DNA of 64,000 nt from Bradyrhizobium sp. JYMT SZCCT0428 (GTDB lineage: Bacteria; Pseudomonadota; Alphaproteobacteria; Rhizobiales; Xanthobacteraceae): positions 248,001 to 312,000 of the forward strand of contig NZ_JAFCLS010000002.1 of the NCBI RefSeq assembly GCF_018131075.1, read 5' to 3'. The notes beneath the pieces are model-generated. The model had not been told where the DNA came from, made no database searches, and saw only the letters and a list, made by a program, of their open reading frames with translations. Made by a program: the position numbers and the translations under genes. Positions 28,511-37,316 of this stretch are shown here, piece by piece. The stretch's first letter is position 1, and every line of letters begins with the position of its first letter.

Positions 28511-29887
28511 TTATCCTTTCATCGCCGTGCGGACGTCCCTGTCTTCGAGCGTTTGGTCGAGCGTCGTCCGGGTTCGTTCGATGATGCCGTCAATCTCCTC
28601 ATGCGTGCAGCAAAGCGGCGGCGCATAGCCCAGCACGCCCTGGGCAAAGGCGCGGATGACGAGGCCGTTATCCCATGCGCGGTCGAAGATGCGGCGCGCC
28701 GCGTCGGCCTCCGGTGGAAGGGGCGTCTTGCGCTCCTTGTCCGTGACAAGTTCGATTGCGGCCAGCATGCCGCGACCACGGACATCGCCGACAAGTGGAT
28801 GATCGCCAAGGGAGCGAAGCCCCTCCATCAGGCGGTGCCCGGCCTTGCGCCCGTTTTCCAGCAAGCCACCTTTGTAAAGGTCAAGGCACGCGAGCCCAAC
28901 CGCCGCACTAACGGGATGTGCAGAATAGGTGTAGCCATGGCCGACGGCCGTCTTGCCGGCCCCATCCGCGATCGTATTGTAAACGCGGTCCGACATGAAA
29001 ACAGCTCCCATCGGCACATAGCCCGACGTCAGTCCTTTTGCGGTGGTCATGAAATCCGGCACGACATCGTCTTCTTCGCAGGCGAAAAGAGGCCCGACAC
29101 GACCAAAGCCGGTGATGACCTCATCGGCAACGAACAGAATATCGTTCTCCTTGCAAACCGCGTGCATGGCTTTCAGCCAACACGGCGGCGGCACGAGAAC
29201 GCCTCCTGACCCCTGAATTGGCTCGACATAAAAAGCCGCAACGCGATCTGCGCCCAGTTCGGCGATCTTCGCTCGCAGGGCTGCGATCGACGCATCAACG
29301 ATAGCCTGGGGATGGGTGCCGACAGGATTGCGATAGGCATAGTGCGACGGAATTTTGTGCTGCCAGCGATAAGGCACCCCAAAGCCCGCATGAAAGGCCG
29401 GCAACGCTGTCAAACCGGCCCCCGCCGTCGAGGATCCATGATAGCCTTGCTCCACAGAGATGAACTGGTCCTTCTGCGGCATACCTTTGGCGTGATAGTA
29501 GTACCGAATGAAGCGGATCGTGCTGTCGACCGCATCAGAACCACCGAGTGTGAAATAGACATGGTTCAGATCGCCGGGCGCCAATTCAGCCAGTCTGGCG
29601 GCGAGACGAATGGCCGGCTCGGAGCCCAACCCGAAATAGCCTGTCGCATAGGGCAGTTCGCGCAGCTGCCTGGTTGCTGCTTCAACGATGCTGTCTTGTC
29701 CGTACCCGGCATTGACACACCACAGGCCAGCAAACCCGTCGAGCAATTGATGTCCCGAAGCATCGGTCAGGGTCGCGCCCTTCGCTGATTTTATCACCCG
29801 CACGCCCGACGCCTCATGGCTGCGATAAGATGAAACCGGGTGAATCAGATGCGCGCGGTCCAACTCGATCAGCGAATTGCTCAACAT
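28511..29887 (-). CDS. class III aminotransferase (putrescine / beta-alanine-pyruvate type)
   Basis: This 458-residue PLP enzyme starts at ATG 29887 with GGAG six bases upstream; the TTG at 29899 is an alternative. Class III motifs are DGFAGLWCVNAGYG, FTLGGSDAVDSTIRFIRYY, the acidic EVITGFGRVG and the PLP lysine in MTTAKGLTSGYVPMGAV. It transfers an omega-amino group to pyruvate or 2-oxoglutarate, yielding an aldehyde that a GabD-like enzyme (31127-32584) could oxidise. It converges with the Lrp gene and diverges from the HAD gene. Confidence 0.9.
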   Translation of the reverse strand: MLSNSLIELDRAHLIHPVSSYRSHEASGVRVIKSAKGATLTDASGHQLLDGFAGLWCVNAGYGQDSIVEAATRQLRELPYATGYFGLGSEPAIRLAARLAELAPGDLNHVYFTLGGSDAVDSTIRFIRYYYHAKGMPQKDQFISVEQGYHGSSTAGAGLTALPAFHAGFGVPYRWQHKIPSHYAYRNPVGTHPQAIVDASIAALRAKIAELGADRVAAFYVEPIQGSGGVLVPPPCWLKAMHAVCKENDILFVADEVITGFGRVGPLFACEEDDVVPDFMTTAKGLTSGYVPMGAVFMSDRVYNTIADGAGKTAVGHGYTYSAHPVSAAVGLACLDLYKGGLLENGRKAGHRLMEGLRSLGDHPLVGDVRGRGMLAAIELVTDKERKTPLPPEADAARRIFDRAWDNGLVIRAFAQGVLGYAPPLCCTHEEIDGIIERTRTTLDQTLEDRDVRTAMKG

Positions 29888-30199
29888 TTCATTCTCCAAA
29901 TCAACCCGAAGAGCAAAGTACGATATCGAGGACGGCAGTTCCTCCCAAGCAGCGCCTGGACCAAAGGAGTTGTCACTTTCGTTGGTGATCGAGGCCGCAT
30001 CTTATGCCGGCGCAGGTCCGCCGCGTCGCGGTGCTGCTCGATTCGAAAGGTTGCCTCGCGCAACTCTCTGCCAAAGCTTTGATCCAGTACGACACAATCT
30101 GCTTCCGGCTTCAGCAAAAGCGGCGCTTTATCTTCCGAGATCCTCAATATGATGCTGTCGTACCGGCCCAGTGCCGAGAGGATTGGAGGATTCCACGCC
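29888..30199. other. divergent intergenic region
   Basis: About 310 bp lie between the divergent aminotransferase and HAD genes. I see no supported gene. GGAGGA at 30185-30190 is the ribosome-binding site of the HAD gene. Promoters for both directions must lie here. Confidence 0.5.
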
Positions 30200-30889
30200 A
30201 TGACGAAGTTTCGACCGAAATACATCACTTTCGATTGCTACGGCACGCTGACGAATTTCGACATGGCCGGTGCGGCAAGGAGAGTCTACGGCTCCCAGCT
30301 TTCCCCCACGGCGATGGCAAGTTTCATCAAGGATTTTTCAGCCTATCGCCTGGACGAGGTTCTCGGCGCCTGGAAGCCCTACCTCGAGGTCGTGCACAAT
30401 TCGCTGGAACGCGCCTGCAGGCGCAATGGTGTTGCATTTCGGCCAGAGGACGCACAGCGCATCTATGAGGAAGTGCCGACTTGGGGTCCACATCCCGACG
30501 TTCCGGCAGGTCTGGCCCGGGTTGCGAAGGAGATCCCAATGGTCATCCTGTCGAACTCCATGAAGAGCCTCATCATGTCGAACGTGGAGAAGCTCGGCGT
30601 CCCCTTCCACACGGTCATCACAGCCGAGGAAACCGGCGCCTACAAGCCGCACATGAAGGGCTTTGAGTACATGTTTGACAAGCTGGGCTGCGGTCCGGAA
30701 GACATCACCCACGTTTCATCCTCCTTCCGCTACGACCTGATGACCGCCTACGACCTGGGCATCAAGAGCAAGGTATGGGTGAACCGCGGTCATGAGCCCG
30801 CGAACCCCTTTTATGAATACACCGAGGTCGATGACATCGGCGGGCTCGCCGCCGCAGTCGGCTTGGAGCCCCTTCGAAAAAGCGCGTGA
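30200..30889 (+). CDS. HAD-superfamily hydrolase, type II haloacid dehalogenase-like
   Basis: The 229-residue protein starts at ATG 30200 behind GGAGGA. HAD motifs are in order: FDCYGTLTNFD with the Asp nucleophile, VILSNSM (motif II Ser), GAYKPHMKG (motif III Lys) and SSSFRYDLMTAYDLG (motif IV). The cap domain has the C1 helical type of L-2-haloacid dehalogenases. It may hydrolyse a phosphate or carbon-halogen bond. The gene is monocistronic, with a strong terminator after it. Confidence 0.87.
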   Translation: MTKFRPKYITFDCYGTLTNFDMAGAARRVYGSQLSPTAMASFIKDFSAYRLDEVLGAWKPYLEVVHNSLERACRRNGVAFRPEDAQRIYEEVPTWGPHPDVPAGLARVAKEIPMVILSNSMKSLIMSNVEKLGVPFHTVITAEETGAYKPHMKGFEYMFDKLGCGPEDITHVSSSFRYDLMTAYDLGIKSKVWVNRGHEPANPFYEYTEVDDIGGLAAAVGLEPLRKSA

Positions 30890-30968
30890 ACGCGTATCCT
30901 TCTCGGGCCCTTTCGCGGCACTTCAGACCTTCGAAAACCTCAATAAAGATCGATGCGTGATGAATAAC

Positions 30969-30993
30969 GGGGGCGGTTCAGCCGCCCCCTTTT
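30969..30993 (+). terminator. rho-independent terminator
   Basis: GGGGGCGG pairs with CCGCCCCC across a five-base loop and is followed by TTTT. It lies 80 bp after the HAD gene and before the convergent aldehyde dehydrogenase gene. Confidence 0.88.
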
Positions 30994-31126
30994 CCGTGTT
31001 TCGGCTAGTCCCGATAGATATTGCGTTACTTCGCGGTTGAGGCATCATCCTATTTATCGCGCGGACGCGACCCGCCGCAGAATCGAAACCCCTTCGATTC
31101 CCTTCCCGAAACCGGGAAGCGGCCCC

Positions 31127-32584
31127 TCATTCCAACCCGCCGACATGAAGTGTTTTGATCTCGAGATATTCTTCTATCCCGAGCTGGGATCCTTCACGCC
31201 CTAGTCCCGACTGCTTTACACCGCCGAAAGGCGCAACTTCGGTTGAGATCAGGCCAGTGTTCAAGCCCACCATTCCGAACTCCAGCGCCTCGGCAACACG
31301 CCATGAGCGCTTGAGGTTTTCCGTGTAGAAATAGGCAGCAAGGCCGAATGGCGTGCCGTTTGCGATCGCAATCGCTTCGTCCTCGGTCTTGAAGCGGAAA
31401 AGCGGAGCGACCGGTCCGAAAGTCTCTTCTGAAGCCAACAGCATCTCGGTCGTTGCGTCACCGAGCACGACGGGACGGGCATACTGCCGACCTTCCGGCA
31501 TACCTTCGCTCTGCGAGATGATCCTCGCGCCTTTATCCAAGGCGTCCGAGATGTGCCGCTTGATCTTTTCTATCGCCGCGCCATTGATCATCGGCCCGAT
31601 TGCAACCCCTTCTTCCGTGCCGGCGCCGACCTTCATTTTCGCGACCCGGCTGGCGAGCTTTTCTGCAAAAGCGTCGTAAATGCCGGCTTGAACGAGAATG
31701 CGATTGCAGCAGACGCAGGTCTGCCCGCCATTGCGGAACTTCGATGCAATCGCCCCCTCCACCGCCAGGTCGACGTCGGCATCGTCAAAGACGATGAATG
31801 GTGCATTACCGCCGAGTTCAAGACTGAGCTTCTTGATGTTGTCGGCGGCGCCTTTCATCAGCAACGCGCCTACGCGAGTCGATCCGGTAAACGAGATCTT
31901 GCGCACGGTTTCGTTGGCCATCAGCTCATTGCCGATTTCCGCGGGCATGCCAGTCACGATATTGATGACGCCCGCCGGAATCCCTGCCCGCTCCGCCAGA
32001 ACGCCGATCGCGAGCGCCGAAAACGGCGTAAATTCAGATGGCTTGATGACCACGGTGCAGCCCGCAGCCAGCGCAGGGGCCACCTTGCGCGTAATCATGG
32101 CGTTTGGGAAATTCCAGGGGGTGATGATCCCGCAGACGCCTACCGCCTCTTTCAGTACCAGAATGCGGCGGTCGGCAGTGGGTGAAGGAATAGTCGAGCC
32201 ATTGATCCTGCGCGCCTCTTCCGCAAACCATTTTACGAAGGATGCCCCATAGCGGATTTCTCCGAGCGATTCGGCGAGCGGCTTGCCCTGTTCCAGCGTC
32301 AGCAAAAGCGCCAAATCCTGCTCATGTTGCCGCATCAGTTCATGCCATCGCTCCAAGAGCGCTGCACGCTCAGCATGAGTCTTTTTCTTCCAGCGCTTGA
32401 AAGCGTCGGCCGCAGCGTCAATTGCAGCCCTGGTCTCGTCGCGGCCCATATCGGGAATGGTGCCTAGAACTTGCTGACTGGCAGGATCGATGACATCGAC
32501 GGTCGATTTCGCGTTCGCATCCCGCCAGTTGCCGCCGATCAACGCCTGCTGGCGAAACAGATACTTGTCCTTCAATGCGATCAT
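31127..32584 (-). CDS. gabD: NAD(P)-dependent succinate-semialdehyde dehydrogenase (GabD-like)
   Basis: This 485-residue ALDH starts at ATG 32584 with AAGGGA upstream. It shows ITPWNFPNAMITRKVAPAL, the base ELGGNAPFIVF, and the nucleophile NGGQTCVCCNRI; the CVCC arrangement and overall text match GabD-type succinate-semialdehyde dehydrogenases. It would finish GABA- or putrescine-type catabolism by making succinate, consistent with the class III aminotransferase nearby. A gap of 270 bp separates it from the cupin gene upstream. Closely related glutarate-semialdehyde dehydrogenases cannot be excluded. Confidence 0.88.
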   Translation of the reverse strand: MIALKDKYLFRQQALIGGNWRDANAKSTVDVIDPASQQVLGTIPDMGRDETRAAIDAAADAFKRWKKKTHAERAALLERWHELMRQHEQDLALLLTLEQGKPLAESLGEIRYGASFVKWFAEEARRINGSTIPSPTADRRILVLKEAVGVCGIITPWNFPNAMITRKVAPALAAGCTVVIKPSEFTPFSALAIGVLAERAGIPAGVINIVTGMPAEIGNELMANETVRKISFTGSTRVGALLMKGAADNIKKLSLELGGNAPFIVFDDADVDLAVEGAIASKFRNGGQTCVCCNRILVQAGIYDAFAEKLASRVAKMKVGAGTEEGVAIGPMINGAAIEKIKRHISDALDKGARIISQSEGMPEGRQYARPVVLGDATTEMLLASEETFGPVAPLFRFKTEDEAIAIANGTPFGLAAYFYTENLKRSWRVAEALEFGMVGLNTGLISTEVAPFGGVKQSGLGREGSQLGIEEYLEIKTLHVGGLE

Positions 32585-32854
32585 CTTCTTTCCCTTCGGG
32601 GCCAACCCCGCCGTCACTGCGATGCGTAGTCGCCTCTTGTCCTCGCCCACGAGCGAGTCTGCCCGACGTTCGACGAGCACGCTGTTGGATTTGCGATTAG
32701 TGAAATAGAATCGTCTTATCCGAGCAGTACAGGATCGACCGCCGCATTTTTCATCGAGAATGAACTGGCTGACGGCGTTGAATCGGGTCAGGCGCGGCTT
32801 GGAAAGTCGATTGTTCTGGCGGGCCGTATATCTGGACCGCTCTGAGCTTTATGC

Positions 32855-33211
32855 TCAGTCATAAGCGCAGACGTAGATCTTTCGCACGGTCTCGATCGTG
32901 CGCCAGACGCCGACAAACCCCGGTTTCATCACAAAGCTGTCGCCAGCGCGGTAAGTCTTCGTCTCACCATCCTTTTCCTCAATTTCGATGAGACCCGAGA
33001 TGATGTGACAAAACTCGTAGGTGGTGGCCTTGATGGAATGGGTCTCGCCGGGCGTTGCTTCCCAGACGCCGGTTAGTACCTTCTCGCCTTTCGAAGCGTC
33101 CTGCGCCCAGGTCTTGAAGGATGGATTGCCCGAAATCAGACGTTCCGGATCAGGCAAGGCGTTCTTTGGTGCGAAGTCCGGATTGGTGTCGATTGTAATC
33201 AGAAGTGACAT
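32855..33211 (-). CDS. cupin-domain protein (DUF861 / ureidoglycine aminohydrolase-like)
   Basis: The 118-residue single-cupin protein reads GVWEATPGETHSIK, TYEFCHIISGLIEIEE and GDSFVMKPGFVGVW, the (S)-ureidoglycine-aminohydrolase-like cupin pattern. Many members are small partners in amine oxidation operons of unknown reaction. It lies 15 bp after the hydroxyacid reductase gene and before gabD, all leftward. Confidence 0.85.
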   Translation of the reverse strand: MSLLITIDTNPDFAPKNALPDPERLISGNPSFKTWAQDASKGEKVLTGVWEATPGETHSIKATTYEFCHIISGLIEIEEKDGETKTYRAGDSFVMKPGFVGVWRTIETVRKIYVCAYD

Positions 33212-33226
33212 GGGATCGTTTCCTGG

Positions 33227-34150
33227 TTAGTAGCCGCGCGTTCGATCGACGAGGCCGATCGGACTTTTCCCGGCGCGGTGGCGCCGGATGTTTTCTATTA
33301 CGGATAGTGCTGCCGTATGCGGCTGCGTCACGGAGGCGATATGCGGCGTTATCATCACCTTCGGGTGCGACCAGAGCGCATGGCCTTGCGGCAGCGGCTC
33401 GGGTTCGGTGACATCGAGTATGGCTGCTGCAAGGCGGCCGCCGTCGAGCGCCTCGATGAGTGCGGCCTGGTCAAGCTGCGGGCCGCGGCCAACATGCAGC
33501 AGTCGCGCTCCCGTCGGCAAGAACGAGAAGAGCCTTGCGTTCAGAATGCCACGGGTCTGCTCCGTCAGCGGCAAGAGACAGACCAGAATATCCGTCTCCA
33601 TCAGAAAGCCGGCGAGCTGATCTTCGCCGTGAAAGCAGGTGACCCCCTCGACCAGCTTTTTGCTGCGGCTCCATGCGGCAAGAGGAAATCCAAAGGGTTT
33701 GAGGCGGTCGATTGCCGCATGCGCCAGCATGCCAAGGCCCAGGAAACCCACGCGGCGCTCCGCCGTCTGCGGACTGGTGAGGGCTTGCCACATGGCCCTT
33801 CTCTGCTGCTCCCGATATGCGAGCATCTCGCGATGGAGCGCCAGCACGCCAAGGACGACGTATTCTTGCATCATGCGTATGATGCCATCCTCGACCATGC
33901 GAACCACTTTCACATGGTCGGGTATGATCTCCGGCTTGAACTGATCAACCCCTGCACCGATGGAGAAGAGCACCTCCAGATTGCGATAACGCGAAACATC
34001 GTCCGGCACGTTCCAGGTCAGGAGGTACCTCACCTTGTCGGAGTCGATATTTTCACTACAGTGGTAGAATTCCAGGTCGGGGAGCTCGCGCGCAAAGATC
34101 TGGCGGAAAACTGCCCCTCTTGCGGCATCGGAATTGAAAAGAAACCCCAT
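33227..34150 (-). CDS. D-isomer-specific 2-hydroxyacid dehydrogenase (glyoxylate/hydroxypyruvate reductase A-like)
   Basis: The 307-residue enzyme has the NAD(P) motif [20 protein letters not shown], the catalytic Arg in [17 protein letters not shown], Glu in [15 protein letters not shown] and His in [12 protein letters not shown]. These features and its short length match GhrA, which reduces glyoxylate and hydroxypyruvate. It leads the leftward cupin-gabD set. A role in removing a 2-oxo acid by-product is an inference. Confidence 0.9.
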   Translation of the reverse strand: MGFLFNSDAARGAVFRQIFARELPDLEFYHCSENIDSDKVRYLLTWNVPDDVSRYRNLEVLFSIGAGVDQFKPEIIPDHVKVVRMVEDGIIRMMQEYVVLGVLALHREMLAYREQQRRAMWQALTSPQTAERRVGFLGLGMLAHAAIDRLKPFGFPLAAWSRSKKLVEGVTCFHGEDQLAGFLMETDILVCLLPLTEQTRGILNARLFSFLPTGARLLHVGRGPQLDQAALIEALDGGRLAAAILDVTEPEPLPQGHALWSHPKVMITPHIASVTQPHTAALSVIENIRRHRAGKSPIGLVDRTRGY

Positions 34151-34166
34151 CGACGAACCCTTCGTG

Positions 34167-34382
34167 TCACACGGCGAGGCGCGCGCCGAGATGCTCGATC
34201 ATTTGTTGGCACGTAGCGAGTTCGCCGGTCTCGATGTAGTCATGGAGGCGATGGGCAGGACTGACATCGCCGGGATCGCAAATGACCGTGTCGGTGCCGG
34301 CCTGCCGATGAAGTCCAGCCGCGGCATTGAGCCCCAAAACGGGAAACGCGACGAGCCTCGCGCGGATTTCTTCAACCTTCAT
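34167..34382 (-). pseudogene. internally deleted acetylornithine deacetylase (ArgE-like) relic
   Basis: The 71-codon frame joins two distant parts of an M20 deacetylase. It begins MKVEEIRARLVAFPVLG, which matches the ArgE N-terminus, and ends DTVICDPGDVSPAHRLHDYI plus [15 protein letters not shown], which matches the ArgE C-terminus. The catalytic middle (~300 residues) is gone. It is a clear deletion relic on the same strand as the GhrA-like gene, 16 bp upstream of it. Confidence 0.7.
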
Positions 34383-34396
34383 GGGGCCCACTCTGC

Positions 34397-34462
34397 CAAC
34401 GCAATTCGCTGGATATCGACAGCGTAACCGCAAGCAGGAGCTTTCCCTGCCGAATTGCGTTG
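34397..34462. repeat. perfect 12-bp inverted repeat
   Basis: CAACGCAATTCG at 34397-34408 and CGAATTGCGTTG at 34451-34462 are exact reverse complements with 42 bp between. The arms lie in the gap between the argE relic and the GNAT gene at 34621. The wide spacing argues against a terminator; an operator pair or a mobile-element end is possible. Confidence 0.6.
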
Positions 34463-34620
34463 CGCTATAGGCCGAAGATTTCGAAGACTTGCCCAAAACA
34501 GGTGAAACCTGCTGCCTTTCCGTGCAATGCTGCGGCAAACACGTCTGCTGCCATAATCCGTCAGCAGGATCAGAAGGCACGACAAGCCATAGACTTGGCA
34601 TTCCGCGAAGGGACGGATGA

Positions 34621-35499
34621 ATGGGACGATCGGTACGCCTGAAGTCCTTCGAATTGGTCGCGCGGGACATTCGCGAAATTGATGTGAAGCTGCTCCACGC
34701 TCTCTCGGTTGCGGTTGGCTGGCCGCATCGGCCCAAGGACTGGGATTTCCTGCGCCGCGCAGGTCAGGGCATCGTCGCTGTTGACGGCATCGGGCGCGTT
34801 TTCGGAAGCGCGATGTGGTTCCCGCACGGACGCGAATTCGCCACCATCGGCCTGGTAATCACATCGCCGCGCACCCAAGCACAAGGTAGTGGCCGATGGC
34901 TCATGGAACAGGTGTTCGAACGGTGTGGGAAGCGGAATTTGAGCCTGAACTCGACCGATGCCGCCTTTCATCTTTATCTTTCGCTGGGCTTCAGCAAGGA
35001 AGCGGTCGTGTATCAGTGGCAAGGTGAGGTCGTATCATCCCTCCCTGCGGTGCCAGTTCTGGATGGTGAACTGAAGTCGCTGTCAGCCGAAAATCTTCAG
35101 GAGATCGCAGCGCTCGATGAGTGCGCGTTCGGAACAAGCCGCCAGAAGCTGCTTGCATTGCTTTCGGAAGGTGCATCAATCTGCACTCTAAGCCGCGGCG
35201 GCGAGATCGTCGGCTACTCCATGAAGCGCGAGTTCGGGCGTGGCCACGTGATCGGTCCCATCGTCGCCAGCAATGATTGTGACGCGATCCATCTCACGGC
35301 CGTGCATCTCAAGGAGCTCACGGGACGGTTCGCCCGCGTCGATACGCGCGAGCAGACGGGTCTATTTGCTGACTATCTTCAGCAGAGCCGCCTCGGGATA
35401 AGCGAGACGATCATAACCATGTCCAAGGGACGGCGATTCCTGAACCGAAAGGAAAACGAGCCGTGGGTCTACGGATTGGCCGGTCACGCGTTGAGCTGA
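34621..35499 (+). CDS. tandem GNAT-family N-acetyltransferase, paralogue
   Basis: This 292-residue protein has two acetyltransferase-like halves. The first shows IGLVITSPRTQAQGSGRWLM (acetyl-CoA loop) and LNSTDAAFHLYLSLGF; the second shows GYSMKREFGRGHVIGPIVAS. The architecture and the RGHVIGP block match 17442-18314. It starts at ATG 34621 with AAGGGA upstream. It lies opposite the GhrA-cupin-gabD set, repeating the association of this GNAT type with amine catabolism. Confidence 0.85.
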   Translation: MGRSVRLKSFELVARDIREIDVKLLHALSVAVGWPHRPKDWDFLRRAGQGIVAVDGIGRVFGSAMWFPHGREFATIGLVITSPRTQAQGSGRWLMEQVFERCGKRNLSLNSTDAAFHLYLSLGFSKEAVVYQWQGEVVSSLPAVPVLDGELKSLSAENLQEIAALDECAFGTSRQKLLALLSEGASICTLSRGGEIVGYSMKREFGRGHVIGPIVASNDCDAIHLTAVHLKELTGRFARVDTREQTGLFADYLQQSRLGISETIITMSKGRRFLNRKENEPWVYGLAGHALS

Positions 35500-35564
35500 A
35501 GCTGTATGGACTAGTCCAAGACGTGCATCGGTCGAAGGTCCCGTTACTCCATCGGGGCGGTGAA

Positions 35565-35740
35565 CTCCTAACGACGATGGTGGTCGTCAATGACGAAATG
35601 GGTTTCGCCCGTGACGTCGCCGACAAGGGGCCCGTTCGTTCCGGGACCATGGTCTCCTGGTCGAACAGGAAACTCCCGAGGACGTGCTCGCACGACCGCA
35701 AAATGCCCGAACGCAGGATTTCCTATTATGCCTAGAATAA
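35565..35740 (+). pseudogene. 3' remnant of a polar amino-acid ABC transporter ATPase
   Basis: The frame reads TTMVVVNDEMGFARDVADK, the H-loop region of GlnQ/HisP ATPases (normally VTHEMGFAR, here with His changed to Asp). After a frame change it ends LVEQETPEDVLARPQN then ARTQDFLLCLE before TAA 35738-35740, the usual C-terminus of the family. The Walker A, Q-loop, signature and Walker B parts are absent. It is a decayed fragment beginning just downstream of the GNAT gene. Confidence 0.65.
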
Positions 35741-35864
35741 ATGCCGATCACCATATCCGCACCCTAGCTCCCTCCATCCATCGACGCCGATCTGCTCTAC
35801 GCCGCCACCGTCCCGCGCATCTCGAGGAGCGGCTGATGAACGCCTCCCAGAGGCTCAAGAGCCT

Positions 35865-36578
35865 ATGAAGGGCGAGGTCGCAGAACTCTGGCGCTATCCG
35901 GTGAGCTCCATGGCAGGCGAACAGCTCGCCGTGGCGCGCATCGAGGCAGCTGGCATCGCCGGCGACCGGATCTGGGGAGTGCTCGATGAAGCAACCGGCC
36001 GTATCGCCTCCCCTGGGCGGGAAAAGCACTTCATCGGCGTGCCGCGCGCGCATGCCAAGATCGCTGATGGCGGCGTCGCCGTTTCGGTCGATGGCAAGAG
36101 TTGGGCTGGACCGGAGGACGCCTCGATGCGGGAAGCCTTGTCAAGGACCTTCGGCTTCAAGCCGATGCTGAAGCCGTTCGACCCCATCGGATCGGGCGGT
36201 TTCCGTCCTCGCTACGAGCACGCTCCGATCCATCTCTTGACCACGGCTGCACTGCGCAGCCTTAGCCGAGAATTGCCCGACAGCGTCATCGACACGCGCC
36301 GCTTCCGTCCGAACATTCTTGTCGACTGGCCGGATGAGGATGAGGCGATGCCTGAAAAAGGCTGGATCGGCCGGGAGATCAGGATCGGAGAGGTCGTCTT
36401 GCGGGGCAAGAAGCCCTGCGGACGCTGCGGCTTCATCACGATCGAGCAGGATCGCTTACCGCTGGACGTCGAAATCCTGCGCAGAGTGGTCAAGCGTCAC
36501 GGTCGTGATTTCGGGATTTATTGCGACGTCGTGAGTCCCGGGCACGTGACAGCCGGTGCGGTGGTCGCCGTTGCGTAA
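35865..36578 (+). CDS. MOSC-domain-containing protein
   Basis: This 237-residue protein has the MOSC beta-barrel N-domain (ELWRYPVSSMAGEQL, GIAGDRIWGVLD) and C-domain with RFRPNILVD and the conserved cysteine region KPCGRCGFITIEQD. MOSC proteins handle sulfur for molybdenum cofactor or reduce N-hydroxylated compounds (mARC/YcbX type). YcbX-like activity on N-hydroxy substrates would suit an amine catabolic setting. It stands alone, just before repeat copy B. Confidence 0.88.
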   Translation: MKGEVAELWRYPVSSMAGEQLAVARIEAAGIAGDRIWGVLDEATGRIASPGREKHFIGVPRAHAKIADGGVAVSVDGKSWAGPEDASMREALSRTFGFKPMLKPFDPIGSGGFRPRYEHAPIHLLTTAALRSLSRELPDSVIDTRRFRPNILVDWPDEDEAMPEKGWIGREIRIGEVVLRGKKPCGRCGFITIEQDRLPLDVEILRRVVKRHGRDFGIYCDVVSPGHVTAGAVVAVA

Positions 36579-37316
36579 GCTTTAGTCTAGCTAGTAGTAG
36601 CGCAATGCGTTCTCCTCGGGCGGCCAGAAGGGCCGACTCGGGTGATGAGCGCGGATTGCCAAACGAGATCGCACCGCTCCGGAAACATCGGCTCGCCGCC
36701 GACGCCGCAGCGCGTTCAGTTCAGCCTGTGTACATTGGTTGTCGCTGGATTTTGTTTGAGCTCCCGGTGCACACATCGTGCACACGGCGCCTTCTAACCA
36801 ATTGAAAAACTTGAACTCTCGCTCCAATCCATCATGGGGGCGACGGAAAAGCGATAGTCTAAGCCATTCATCTCATTAATCTTTTATGCTCAAGCCGATC
36901 CTATATAAGGGATTGGACCGACTGGCAAATCTCGCACGAGCGAGGCTGTCTACACCGGTTTCTCCAAGGTCAAATCCCCTACGATTGGAAGCCAACGCGC
37001 GCGACGGCATGAAACGCCGAGAACCAGTCTCATTCAACCGAAATAAAAATCAGATTCGGCAATGAAATCCGCGTTGATCAAACGCACTGACAATAGATCA
37101 CGCGTGACACAACGTCGGCGAAGTTCGGGAAACACCTCAATCATTCGTGAAGGATAGGATGAAATTGGATTGCGCCGCCTGACCAATCCGGAACGTGTCA
37201 GGTCAAGCCGCGCATCCGGCGCAAGCTGGGACGACCACCAACTTTCTCCGTTGGGTCCCTCCAATTCAGCATCGAGCTGGTAACGCTTTAGCGCTCGCGA
37301 GCCGGGCTGCGCTCCC
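36579..37316. other. gene-poor boundary region containing repeat B
   Basis: No supported gene is seen in ~740 bp. A leftward frame in 37034-37399 overlaps the DUF35 gene and has no recognisable motif. The region separates the catabolic block from the F420 island. Confidence 0.5.
36738..36826. repeat. dispersed direct repeat, copy B
   Basis: This segment aligns with 4769-4858 in the same orientation, from TTGTCGCTGGATTTTG through GTGCACACATCGTGCACAC to ACTCTCGCTCCAAT. Similarity ends sharply on both sides. GTGCACACATCGTGCACAC contains short GTGCAC palindromes. Confidence 0.7.
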
